A model generated the notes under the pieces. It was not told where the DNA came from and searched no databases. It worked only from the letters and a program-made list of their open reading frames with translations. This document shows, one piece after another, positions 1-5,831 of a stretch of DNA of 6,672 nt; position 1 is the stretch's first letter, and the number at the start of each line of letters is the position of its first letter. The translations under genes were made by a program, and so were the position numbers. The DNA is from Acidobacteriota bacterium (GTDB lineage Bacteria > Acidobacteriota > Terriglobia > Terriglobales > Acidobacteriaceae): positions 1 through 6,672 of the forward strand of contig JAJXXG010000269.1 of assembly GCA_021781255.1 (NCBI GenBank), written 5' to 3'.

Positions 1-1074
1 AATATGCGGCACAAACGCGCGCGCATCCAGGTAGATGGCGTGGCCGCCCGGCGGCTGCACAATCGGCACGCCGGCCGCCGCAACGTGATCCCCAACATAG
101 GCCGTGGAGGCGATGCGGTAGCGCAGGTAGTCCTCTTCCAGCGCCTCCTGCAGCCCCACTGCAATGGCCTCCAGATCGCGCCCGGCAAGGCCGCCGTATG
201 TGGGATAGCCCTCCGTCAGAATCAGCAGGTTCTTCTCCTGCTGCGCCAGCTGATCGTCATTGGTACACAGAAAGCCGCCAATGTTGGCCATGCCATCCTT
301 CTTGGCAGACATGGTGCAGCCGTCTCCCAGGCGGAACATCTCCTGCGCAATCTCGCTCGGCGTTTTGTGCTCGTAGCCCTTTTCGCGCAGCTTGATGAAC
401 CACGCATTCTCCGCAAAGCGGCATGCGTCAAAGTACAGCGGAATGCCATGCCGCTTGCACACCGCGCTCACCTCGCGCACGTTCTGCATGGAGACTGGCT
501 GGCCGCCGCCGGAGTTGTTCGTGACCGTCAGCATCACCAGCGGAATCCGCTCGCGGCCCACGTTTTGAATCAGCGACTCCAGCGCGGCCACATCCATGTT
601 GCCTTTGAAGGGATGCTGCAACGCCGGCTGGCGGCCCTCCGGAATCAGCAGATCCAGGGCCTCGGCGCCCACAAACTCAATATTCGCGCGCGTGGTGTCA
701 AAGTGCGTGTTATTCGGCACAATGTCGCCTTTCTTGCAGGCAACGCCAAACAGGATGCGCTCGGCGGCGCGTCCCTGGTGCGTGGGAATCACATGCTTGT
801 ATCCGAAGATGCTCTGCACGGAGTTGCGAAAGCGGTCATAGCTGCGGCTGCCGGCATAGCTCTCGTCGCCTTCCATAATGGCGGCCCACTGGTGCGTGGA
901 CATGGCGCCCGTGCCTGAGTCCGTCAGCAGATCAATCAACACATCATCCGCGGGCAGCAGAAACAGGTTGTAGTGCGCAGCCTTCAGCAGCTCTTCGCGC
1001 TGCTCCCGAGTGGTCCAGCGGATCGGCTCGACACTCTTGATGCGGAATGGCTCAATGACGGTGTGTATGGGCAT
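1..1074 (-). CDS. tnaA: Tryptophanase (beta-eliminating lyase), 3' end cut by the window
   Basis: PLP-dependent cytoplasmic lyase of the tryptophanase / tyrosine phenol-lyase family; tryptophanase splits L-tryptophan to indole, pyruvate and ammonia. Only the first 358 residues of a family that usually has about 460-470 are present; the C-terminus lies beyond the left edge. Visible motifs: EPFRIKSVE near residue 8, IDLLTDSGT near 47, GDESYAGS with the active-site Tyr73, THQGR with Arg102, FDTTR with Asp126, NNSGGGQPVSM near 186, FDACRFAENA with Asp216 and Arg219, and SAKKD, in which Lys259 should carry PLP. Asp126 aligns with Asp137 of E. coli TnaA, where tyrosine phenol-lyase has Thr, so I favour tryptophanase. 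The second discriminating site, near the C-terminus, is not visible. The ATG at 1074 has GGGAGA 7 nt upstream. The gene is divergent from the GH43 gene and has no evident metabolic link to the uronate genes. Confidence 0.93.
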   Translation of the reverse strand, partial: MPIHTVIEPFRIKSVEPIRWTTREQREELLKAAHYNLFLLPADDVLIDLLTDSGTGAMSTHQWAAIMEGDESYAGSRSYDRFRNSVQSIFGYKHVIPTHQGRAAERILFGVACKKGDIVPNNTHFDTTRANIEFVGAEALDLLIPEGRQPALQHPFKGNMDVAALESLIQNVGRERIPLVMLTVTNNSGGGQPVSMQNVREVSAVCKRHGIPLYFDACRFAENAWFIKLREKGYEHKTPSEIAQEMFRLGDGCTMSAKKDGMANIGGFLCTNDDQLAQQEKNLLILTEGYPTYGGLAGRDLEAIAVGLQEALEEDYLRYRIASTAYVGDHVAAAGVPIVQPPGGHAIYLDARAFVPHI

Positions 1075-1106
1075 GGCGCATCTCCCACGTGGCCGCCGCC
1101 GGGTCC

Positions 1107-1156
1107 GGCCGGCAGCCCACGGAATTCCTATGTTACGCCATGGGCTGGCCCCGGCC
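1107..1156. other. Imperfect inverted repeat / stem-loop in the tnaA leader region
   Basis: The left arm CGGCCGG+CAGCCCA (1106-1119) pairs with TGGGCTG (1141-1147) and CCGGCCG (1151-1157). This gives 14 base pairs with a 3-nt bulge (1148-1150) and a 21-nt loop. If tnaA is transcribed from upstream of position 1157, the stem would lie in its 5' leader, about 20 nt before the Shine-Dalgarno sequence. The pairing is seen directly; any role (attenuator, operator, or chance in GC-rich DNA) is inference. Confidence 0.4.
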
Positions 1157-1222
1157 GCAGAATTGCCCGCATTCGCAGTGCTCCGGTGCCTTGCCGTAAG
1201 CTCGAAAAGGCATCCTATTGCC

Positions 1223-1227
1223 GGAGG
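1223..1227 (+). promoter_or_regulatory. Ribosome binding site that sets the GH43 start
   Basis: GGAGG lies 5 nt before the GTG at 1233. An in-frame TTG at 1218 lies upstream of this site and has no Shine-Dalgarno sequence of its own, so the GTG is the better start. Confidence 0.75.
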
Positions 1228-1232
1228 TTGAA

Positions 1233-2240
1233 GTGAATCGTAGGAACAGGTTGGAACGTGCAGTCCTGTTGTTGGCCGTGCTGCTGTGCGGCACGCTCGG
1301 CGCAATGGCGCGGGAGCATGCAACCATCCGCCCCGGAGAACCGTGGCTGGACAACCGCGGACAGCAGATACAGGCGCACGGCGGCGGCATTCTGCAACTG
1401 GGCAAGCTCTATTACTGGTTTGGCGAAGATCGCTCGCCGTCGAATGATCCCGCCATGCGCTATGTCGCATGCTACTCATCCACCGATCTCGCGCACTGGC
1501 ACTATCGCGGGCAGGCGCTTGCGCTGGCCAACCCCGAAGGACCGGAGCGCGACTTTGTGCTGGAGCGGCCCAAGGTCTTCTACAACGCAAAGACGCAGCG
1601 GTTCGTGATGTACTTTCACCTCGATGACCGGCACTACAAGCTGGCGCGCGTGGGCATAGCCGTCAGCGATACAGTGGATGGCCCCTACAAGTACGTGCGC
1701 AGCTTTCGCCCGCTGGGGCAGGAGAGCCGCGACATCGGCCAGTTTGTGGACGACGACGGCTCGGCTTACCTGATCTTCGAGTCCCGCCCTACGCACGGAT
1801 TCTTTATTGCCAAACTCTCAGACGATGCGATGAGCGTCGAAAAGCAGATGAGCCTTGTGCACGCCCCGCTGGAAGGCGGCGCCCTGGTGCACTTGAACGG
1901 CCTGTACTATGCCGTGGGATCGCATATGACCGGCTGGCGGCCCAACCCCGACGTGTATGCCACCGCGCCCTCGCTCAGCGGCCCATGGACGGAGTTCCGC
2001 GACATCGCCCCGCCAGAGGCAAACACCTACGGCGCGCAGTCGACCATGCTGCTGAAGGTGGCGGGCACCAGGGCAACCACGGTCATCTTCATGGCGGATA
2101 TCTGGCGGCCGCAGCAGCTCTGGGACTCGCGCTACCTGTGGATGCCGCTGGAGATCCGCAACGGCTCCCTTCACCTTCCTGCCCCGCAACCCTGGACGCT
2201 GAATGTGAAGACCGGCGAAGCCACCCTGGAGCACAAGTAA
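1233..2240 (+). CDS. Secreted GH43-family glycosidase, exo-beta-1,3-galactanase-like
   Basis: Five-bladed beta-propeller glycoside hydrolase of family 43, closest by motif to the exo-beta-1,3-galactanase group (subfamily 24 or a relative), which removes galactose from beta-1,3-galactan and arabinogalactan side chains. With the GTG start the protein has 335 residues. Residues 1-26 form a signal peptide: basic RRNRLER, hydrophobic AVLLLAVLLCGTLG, cleavage after AMA. Mature protein motifs: QAHGGGI near 47, YYWFGE near 60, YSSTDLAHW near 81, ERPKV with Glu111, SRDIGQFVDDDG near 165, LEGGALV with Glu214, and YGAQST with Gln269. Glu111 and Glu214 match the stabilising and acid residues of galactanases, and Gln269 matches the Gln that this group uses in place of an Asp base. 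No carbohydrate-binding module follows the catalytic domain. Expected site: periplasm or outside the cell. Arabinofuranosidase or another galactosidase activity is possible; family assignment is firm, substrate is not. Confidence 0.85.
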   Translation: MNRRNRLERAVLLLAVLLCGTLGAMAREHATIRPGEPWLDNRGQQIQAHGGGILQLGKLYYWFGEDRSPSNDPAMRYVACYSSTDLAHWHYRGQALALANPEGPERDFVLERPKVFYNAKTQRFVMYFHLDDRHYKLARVGIAVSDTVDGPYKYVRSFRPLGQESRDIGQFVDDDGSAYLIFESRPTHGFFIAKLSDDAMSVEKQMSLVHAPLEGGALVHLNGLYYAVGSHMTGWRPNPDVYATAPSLSGPWTEFRDIAPPEANTYGAQSTMLLKVAGTRATTVIFMADIWRPQQLWDSRYLWMPLEIRNGSLHLPAPQPWTLNVKTGEATLEHK

Positions 2241-2250
2241 GTTCACAGCA

Positions 2251-2292
2251 GGCCCGGCCACGCCACCGCATCCACGGCCGCATGGCCGGGCC
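2251..2292 (+). terminator. Hairpin after the GH43 gene, possible terminator
   Basis: GGCCCGGCCA (2251-2260) and TGGCCGGGCC (2283-2292) form a perfect 10-bp GC-rich stem with a 22-nt loop, starting 11 nt after the GH43 stop codon. No T-tract follows, so it is not a classical intrinsic terminator; it may stabilise the 3' end or assist factor-dependent termination. Confidence 0.45.
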
Positions 2293-2375
2293 AATGCCGC
2301 CGACGTACAATTGGGGCGGCCGCGAAACCGCATCGCCGCCGCAGTTCCTGCTCAGGCAGACGAATCACTCAAATA

Positions 2376-2389
2376 AGTGAACGTTACCT
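2376..2389. promoter_or_regulatory. Candidate LacI-type operator
   Basis: AGTGAACGTTACCT is symmetric about a central CG at 10 of 14 positions, with a perfect AACGTT core. LacI-family operators typically are CG-centred palindromes of about this size. It overlaps a second inverted repeat, TCACT-6 nt-AGTGA (2365-2380). A LacI-family gene lies at the far end of the same operon. The distance to the kdgK start is about 150 bp, rather far for a simple promoter-blocking site. Function is inferred. Confidence 0.3.
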
Positions 2390-2465
2390 CTTCTGCGGAG
2401 AAGATCCTGCGAAGATAACGCACCCGCATCCGGCGCATAGAACGACAATAGACCGCGATTTCCCC

Positions 2466-2494
2466 TTGCAGCCCCGATAAGGGCAATTTATCCT
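2466..2494 (+). promoter_or_regulatory. Candidate promoter of the kdgK-kduI-kduD-cupin operon
   Basis: TTGCAG (2466-2471) and TATCCT (2489-2494) are separated by 17 bp in the AT-rich patch before kdgK. Each box matches only about half of the sigma-70 consensus. Transcription would begin near 2501 and give a leader of roughly 37 nt. The choice among weak boxes is uncertain. Confidence 0.25.
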
Positions 2495-2528
2495 TGGCCT
2501 TTAGAGAATTGTTATCGTTATTTGAAAT

Positions 2529-2532
2529 GAGG
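2529..2532 (+). promoter_or_regulatory. Ribosome binding site supporting the TTG start of kdgK
   Basis: GAGG sits 5 nt before the TTG at 2538. ATG triplets at 2527 and 2533 are out of frame, and an in-frame TGA at 2523-2525 blocks any longer protein, so the uncommon TTG start is well supported. Confidence 0.7.
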
Positions 2533-2537
2533 ATGCC

Positions 2538-3644
2538 TTGGACTCGCTGACGAATCAGATAAAAGCCCCCGGAACCACTCGCTGGGACTGCATCAGCCTG
2601 GGCGAAGTGATGCTGCGCCTGGACCCCGTGGAAGAGCGCATCCACACCACACGGCTGCTGCGCGCCTGGGAGGGCGGCGGTGAATACAACGTGGCGCGCG
2701 GCCTGCGTCGCTGCTTCGGACTGCGCACGGCAATCGCCACGGCGCTTGCCGACAATCCGGTAGGCCGCCTGGTGGAAGACCTGATGTTGCAGGGCGGCGT
2801 TGACCAGGACCTGGTGCGCTGGCTTCCCTACGACGGCGTGGGCCGCGAGGTACGCAATGGGCTCAACTTCACCGAGCGCGGATTCGGCGTGCGCGCGGCC
2901 CTCGGCTGCTCTGACCGCGGACACACTGCCGTCTCCAAGCTCAAGCCCGGCGACTATGACTGGAACCAGATCTTCGGCCCGCAGATGGGCGCGCGCTGGT
3001 TCCACACCGGCGGAATCTTTACGGCGCTCTCTGAGACCACGATGGCCGTAGCCTCGGATGCCATGGATGCCGCGCACGCCGCGGGCACACCCGTCTCCTA
3101 TGACCTGAACTACCGTGCCTCGCTGTGGAAGGCGATTGGCGGCAAAGCCAGGGCGCAGGAGGTCAATCGCGAGCTTGTGCGCAAGGTCGATGTGCTGTTC
3201 GGCAACGAAGAGGACTTCTCCGCCGTGCTGGGCATCCACATGGAAGGCGTGGCCGAGGATTTTGCCGAGCTTCCGGTGGAGAGCTACAAGAAGATGCTTC
3301 ACGACGTGGCCGCTGCCTATCCAAACCTGAAGATCATCGCCTCCACGCTGCGCACGGCCCACTCTGCGTCCGTGAATGCATGGGGCGCCATTGCGCTGCA
3401 TGCGGGCGGCATTGTGCATGTGCCGCAGCGCGATGTAGAGATTCTGGATCGCGTCGGCGGTGGAGACTCCTTCGCCTCCGGCCTCATCTACGGCCTGCTT
3501 GCGGGCAAGGACATGGAGTGGGCCATCCAATGCGGTGTGGCACACGGCGCGTTCGCCATGACGACTCCCGGCGACACCAGCACGGCAAGCCTGCAGGAAG
3601 TGTTGCGCGTGATGAGCGGCGGCGCCGCGCGCATCGCCCGCTGA
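2538..3644 (+). CDS. kdgK: 2-keto-3-deoxygluconate kinase (PfkB family)
   Basis: Cytoplasmic ribokinase-like sugar kinase that should phosphorylate 2-keto-3-deoxygluconate (KDG) with ATP to KDPG, feeding the Entner-Doudoroff aldolase. Motifs in the 368 residues: GEVMLRLDP near 22, the sugar-binding GGGEYNVARGL near 47, DWNQIFGPQ near 141, WFHTGGIFTALS near 154, YDLNYRASLW near 188, FGNEEDFSAVLGI near 221, and the ATP-site signature DRVGGGDSFASG at 304-315 with Asp310 as catalytic base. It is longer than E. coli KdgK (about 309), but fits the longer kinases I recall from Bacteroidota and Acidobacteriota. Start is TTG. It is the first gene of the operon, 48 nt before kduI, and the next two genes make its substrate, which is the main support for KDG over fructose or another sugar. 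No aldolase partner is in the window. Confidence 0.88.
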   Translation: MDSLTNQIKAPGTTRWDCISLGEVMLRLDPVEERIHTTRLLRAWEGGGEYNVARGLRRCFGLRTAIATALADNPVGRLVEDLMLQGGVDQDLVRWLPYDGVGREVRNGLNFTERGFGVRAALGCSDRGHTAVSKLKPGDYDWNQIFGPQMGARWFHTGGIFTALSETTMAVASDAMDAAHAAGTPVSYDLNYRASLWKAIGGKARAQEVNRELVRKVDVLFGNEEDFSAVLGIHMEGVAEDFAELPVESYKKMLHDVAAAYPNLKIIASTLRTAHSASVNAWGAIALHAGGIVHVPQRDVEILDRVGGGDSFASGLIYGLLAGKDMEWAIQCGVAHGAFAMTTPGDTSTASLQEVLRVMSGGAARIAR

Positions 3645-3692
3645 GGATCACCTCACTCCGCATCGAACGGTTCAGATTGGAAAGGAACACAC

Positions 3693-4523
3693 GTGAAGAT
3701 ACTGCAAATGGCGGACGTCATCCGCTACAAGACCATGACCACCGATGAGCTGCGCGAGACCTTCCTGCTCAGCGATCTGTTTCGCCGCGGCGAACTCAGC
3801 CTGACCTACGTGGATCTGGATCGCACGGTGATTGGCTCTGCCGTGCCCACTGCCGCTCCGCTCGTTCTGCCTACGGACGACGCGCTGAAGGCCAGCTACT
3901 TTACAGAGCGCCGCGAGTTGGGCATCCTGAACATCGGCGGACCGGGCACCGTGACCGTCAACGAGACAACGTACGATCTCGACAATCTCGACGGGCTCTA
4001 CGTGGGCCGCGGCAACGAGCATGTCTCCTTCGCCAGCGCCGATGCCGCCAGGCCTGCGGAGTTCTACCTGCTCAGCTATCCGGCGCATGCGGTCTATCCC
4101 ACCAGTCTCATCCGCAGCCAGCAGTTGGATCGCGTCAAGCTGGGCGCACCAGAGACGGCCAACGCGCGCGAGATCACCAAGCTCATCCACCTGGAGGGCG
4201 TCCGCAGTTGCCAACTGGTGATGGGCTTTACGCAACTGCACACCGGCAGCGTGTGGAACACGATGCCTCCGCATACGCACATGCGGCGGTCTGAGGTGTA
4301 TCTCTACTTCAACATCGCGGAAGGCGAGCGCGTGGTGCACCTGATGGGCCCTGCGCAGGAGACACGGCACATCGTGATTGCCGACAAGCAGGTGGTGGTC
4401 TCGCCGGGCTGGTCCATCCACGCCGGCGTCGGCACACGCAACTACACCTTCTGCTGGGGCATGGGCGGAGAAAGCCAGGTCTACAGCGACATGGACGCAC
4501 TGGCCGTCGCAGACCTGCTGTAG
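3693..4523 (+). CDS. kduI: 5-keto-4-deoxyuronate isomerase
   Basis: 4-Deoxy-L-threo-5-hexosulose-uronate ketol-isomerase, a cytoplasmic zinc enzyme that converts 5-keto-4-deoxyuronate to 3-deoxy-D-glycero-2,5-hexodiulosonate in breakdown of pectin and other uronate polymers. The 276-residue length is near that of E. coli KduI (278), and the sequence resembles it along its whole length: YFTERRELGILNIGG at 69-83, LYVGRG near 102, WNTMPPHTHMRRSEVYLYF at 188-206, MGPAQETRHIVI near 218, SPGWSIHAGVGT at 237-248. The zinc ligands are intact: His194, His196, Glu201 and His243, matching E. coli His196, His198, Glu203 and His245. The start is GTG at 3693 with AGGA 6 nt upstream; an in-frame ATG at 3708 is possible but has no better ribosome site. 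The 26-nt gap to kduD supports co-transcription. Confidence 0.96.
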   Translation: MKILQMADVIRYKTMTTDELRETFLLSDLFRRGELSLTYVDLDRTVIGSAVPTAAPLVLPTDDALKASYFTERRELGILNIGGPGTVTVNETTYDLDNLDGLYVGRGNEHVSFASADAARPAEFYLLSYPAHAVYPTSLIRSQQLDRVKLGAPETANAREITKLIHLEGVRSCQLVMGFTQLHTGSVWNTMPPHTHMRRSEVYLYFNIAEGERVVHLMGPAQETRHIVIADKQVVVSPGWSIHAGVGTRNYTFCWGMGGESQVYSDMDALAVADLL

Positions 4524-4549
4524 TCAACACGCGAGGAGCATACGCAGCA

Positions 4550-5311
4550 ATGATTCTGGATCGCTTCAGTTTGAAGGGAAAGACAGCCTTGGTCACCGGC
4601 TCCTCGCGGGGCCTGGGCGCGGGCATTGCGCTGGCGCTGGCACAGGCTGGCGCGCAGGTTGCGCTGCACGGCTCGCAGGCAGTGCCCGCGGCCACCACCG
4701 CCCGCATCGCACAAACGGGCGTAAAGCACATCGCCCTGGTGGGTGACGTCAGCAAAGCCGAAGTATGCTCGCGGCTGGTAGAGCAGGTGGTAGAGCACCT
4801 CGGCGCCATCGACATCCTCGTGAACAACGCAGGCACCATTCGCCGCGCGCCCGCCGTAAGCCACTCTGACGAGGACTGGCAGGCAGTGATCGACACGAAC
4901 CTGTCGAGCGTCTTCCGCCTCACGCGCAACGCGGGCAAATACATGCTGGCGCGCGGCTCGGGCAAGGTCATCAACATCGCGTCGCTGCTCACGTTTCAGG
5001 GTGGCATCACGGTGCCCTCGTATGCGGCGGCCAAGGGCGGCGTGGGACAGCTGACCAAGGCCTTTGCCAACGAGTGGGCCGCCAAGGGCATAAACGTGAA
5101 TGCCATCGCGCCGGGCTACATGGAAACCGACAACACCGAGGCCCTGCGCGCCAACCCGGAGCGCTCGCGGCAGATTCTCGAACGCATTCCGGCCGGCCGC
5201 TGGGGCAGCCCGGAGGATCTGGCCGGAGCCGCGGTGTTCCTTGCCTCCAGCGCAAGCGACTACATGCACGGACATGTCCTGGTGGTGGACGGAGGCTGGC
5301 TCAGCCGCTGA
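4550..5311 (+). CDS. kduD: 2-keto-3-deoxygluconate oxidoreductase (KduD, short-chain dehydrogenase)
   Basis: Classical short-chain dehydrogenase of 253 residues, the same length as E. coli KduD. It should reduce the KduI product, 2,5-diketo-3-deoxygluconate, with NAD(P)H to give KDG, the KdgK substrate. Landmarks: cofactor-binding TGSSRGLG at 16-23, NNAG at 92-95, and the catalytic tetrad Asn117, Ser145, Tyr158 and Lys162 in SYAAAK. PGYMETD near 188 and the C-terminal VDGGW are typical of KduD-like members. No signal peptide; cytoplasmic. Start ATG at 4550 with GAGGAG at 4533-4538, a somewhat long 11-nt spacing. By sequence alone, 2-deoxygluconate 3-dehydrogenase or gluconate 5-dehydrogenase would also be candidates; direct linkage to kduI and kdgK settles the likely role. 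Confidence 0.93.
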   Translation: MILDRFSLKGKTALVTGSSRGLGAGIALALAQAGAQVALHGSQAVPAATTARIAQTGVKHIALVGDVSKAEVCSRLVEQVVEHLGAIDILVNNAGTIRRAPAVSHSDEDWQAVIDTNLSSVFRLTRNAGKYMLARGSGKVINIASLLTFQGGITVPSYAAAKGGVGQLTKAFANEWAAKGINVNAIAPGYMETDNTEALRANPERSRQILERIPAGRWGSPEDLAGAAVFLASSASDYMHGHVLVVDGGWLSR

Positions 5312-5344
5312 AGCAAACTTCTAACGAGACGAGGAAACACATCA

Positions 5345-5824
5345 ATGCGATGCAATTGGATTGGTATGGCAGTGGCTGCCTGCGTGTTGGCAGCGCCCTT
5401 CGCGGTGGCGCAGCAGGCAACCGTGGATCACTGGACGCAGGCCGAGCTGACCGCAAAGGCCCAGGCGCTGGTGGCAAAGGCGGAAGCCAGCGGCGGCAAC
5501 GCCAGCACGAAGCTAACCGAGTATCCCAATCACTTCACGATGATCGCCATCCGCGAAAAGAGCGGTGGCGCTGAGGTGCATCCGAGCTTTGCCGATTTCT
5601 TTTATGTCGTCCAGGGACACGCAACACTGGTCAGCGGCGGCACCGTGCAGAACCAGCAGGTTGCTTCCTCGGGCGAAATCAAGGGCACGGCGGTGGAAGG
5701 CGGCACACGGCAGGAGCTGAATCCGGGCGACTTTGTGCACATTCCCGCAGGCGTGCCGCATCAGTTGCTGCTGCCCAAGGGTGAAAGCTTCACCTACTTC
5801 GTCATCAAGGTGAAGGAAAAGTAG
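5345..5824 (+). CDS. Secreted single-domain cupin of unknown function, last gene of the kdu operon
   Basis: Small exported beta-barrel protein of 159 residues. Residues 1-22 form a signal peptide ending AVA before QQ, so the protein acts outside the cytoplasm. Cupin motif 1 is reduced: EVHPSFADFFYVVQG at 77-91 has His79 and Asp84 but Ser81 where the usual second His would be. Motif 2 is intact: LNPGDFVHIPAGVPH at 125-139 with His139. The linking segment SGEIKGTAVEGG (109-120) is shared, from memory, with a group of cupins of unknown function. The gene follows kduD by 33 nt, with GAGG at 5331-5334, so it is probably co-transcribed. KdgF, the cupin that opens unsaturated uronates, is a tempting assignment, but KdgF is cytoplasmic with a fuller metal site and C-terminal catalytic residues that I do not see. 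Sugar binding, an isomerase-like activity or a structural role are all open. Confidence 0.85.
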   Translation: MRCNWIGMAVAACVLAAPFAVAQQATVDHWTQAELTAKAQALVAKAEASGGNASTKLTEYPNHFTMIAIREKSGGAEVHPSFADFFYVVQGHATLVSGGTVQNQQVASSGEIKGTAVEGGTRQELNPGDFVHIPAGVPHQLLLPKGESFTYFVIKVKEK

Positions 5825-5831
5825 CGGCCCG

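Larger units (their letters stand above)
1075..1232. promoter_or_regulatory. Divergent intergenic region between tnaA and the GH43 gene
   Basis: This 158-bp gap must hold the promoters for both divergent genes. I find no convincing -35/-10 pair on either strand. A TAACAT box at 1131-1136 read on the minus strand is the best -10-like element for tnaA but lacks a good -35. The left part is very GC-rich and contains the imperfect stem-loop listed separately. The Shine-Dalgarno sequence of tnaA is at 1081-1086 and that of the GH43 gene at 1223-1227. No credible small gene was found. Confidence 0.5.
2241..2537. other. Intergenic region between GH43 and kdgK
   Basis: This 297-bp gap has no credible gene. 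Its left third is GC-rich and carries a strong hairpin just after the GH43 stop. The middle holds a CG-centred partial palindrome and short direct repeats. The last 60 bases are distinctly AT-rich for this window, as expected of a promoter for the kdgK operon. A lone TACAAT (2306-2311) resembles a -10 box but has no matching -35. Confidence 0.6.

Noticed and set aside
4..918. Long plus-strand open frame (304 codons) opposite tnaA
   Set aside because: It is antisense to an unambiguous tryptophanase, has Arg/His/Ala-rich low-information sequence and no recognisable domain; typical of GC-rich antisense frames.
1133..1213. 26-codon minus-strand frame as a TnaC-like leader peptide gene
   Set aside because: No Trp codon, no usable Shine-Dalgarno sequence, and no resemblance to TnaC; kept only as context for the stem-loop.
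1218..1232. TTG start giving a five-residue longer GH43 protein
   Set aside because: No ribosome binding site precedes it, whereas GGAGG is correctly spaced for the GTG at 1233, which also gives a more typical signal peptide.
2335..2360. Small GC hairpins and near-repeats after 2315 (GGCGGC/GCCGCC and similar)
   Set aside because: Six-base stems with long loops are expected by chance in DNA this GC-rich.
2352..3545. 397-codon minus-strand open frame opposite kdgK
   Set aside because: Longer than the real gene beneath it, but it has no family resemblance, and kdgK on the plus strand carries intact kinase motifs.
3125..3748. 207-codon plus-strand frame overlapping kdgK and the start of kduI
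   Set aside because: Arg/Gly/His-rich out-of-frame translation of two genes with clear conserved products.
4481..5275. 264-codon minus-strand open frame opposite kduD
   Set aside because: Shadow of the short-chain dehydrogenase gene; His/Ala/Arg-rich with no motif.
5345..5824. Calling the cupin KdgF
   Set aside because: Signal peptide, missing second His in motif 1 and no KdgF-like catalytic residues after motif 2; only the location favours it.
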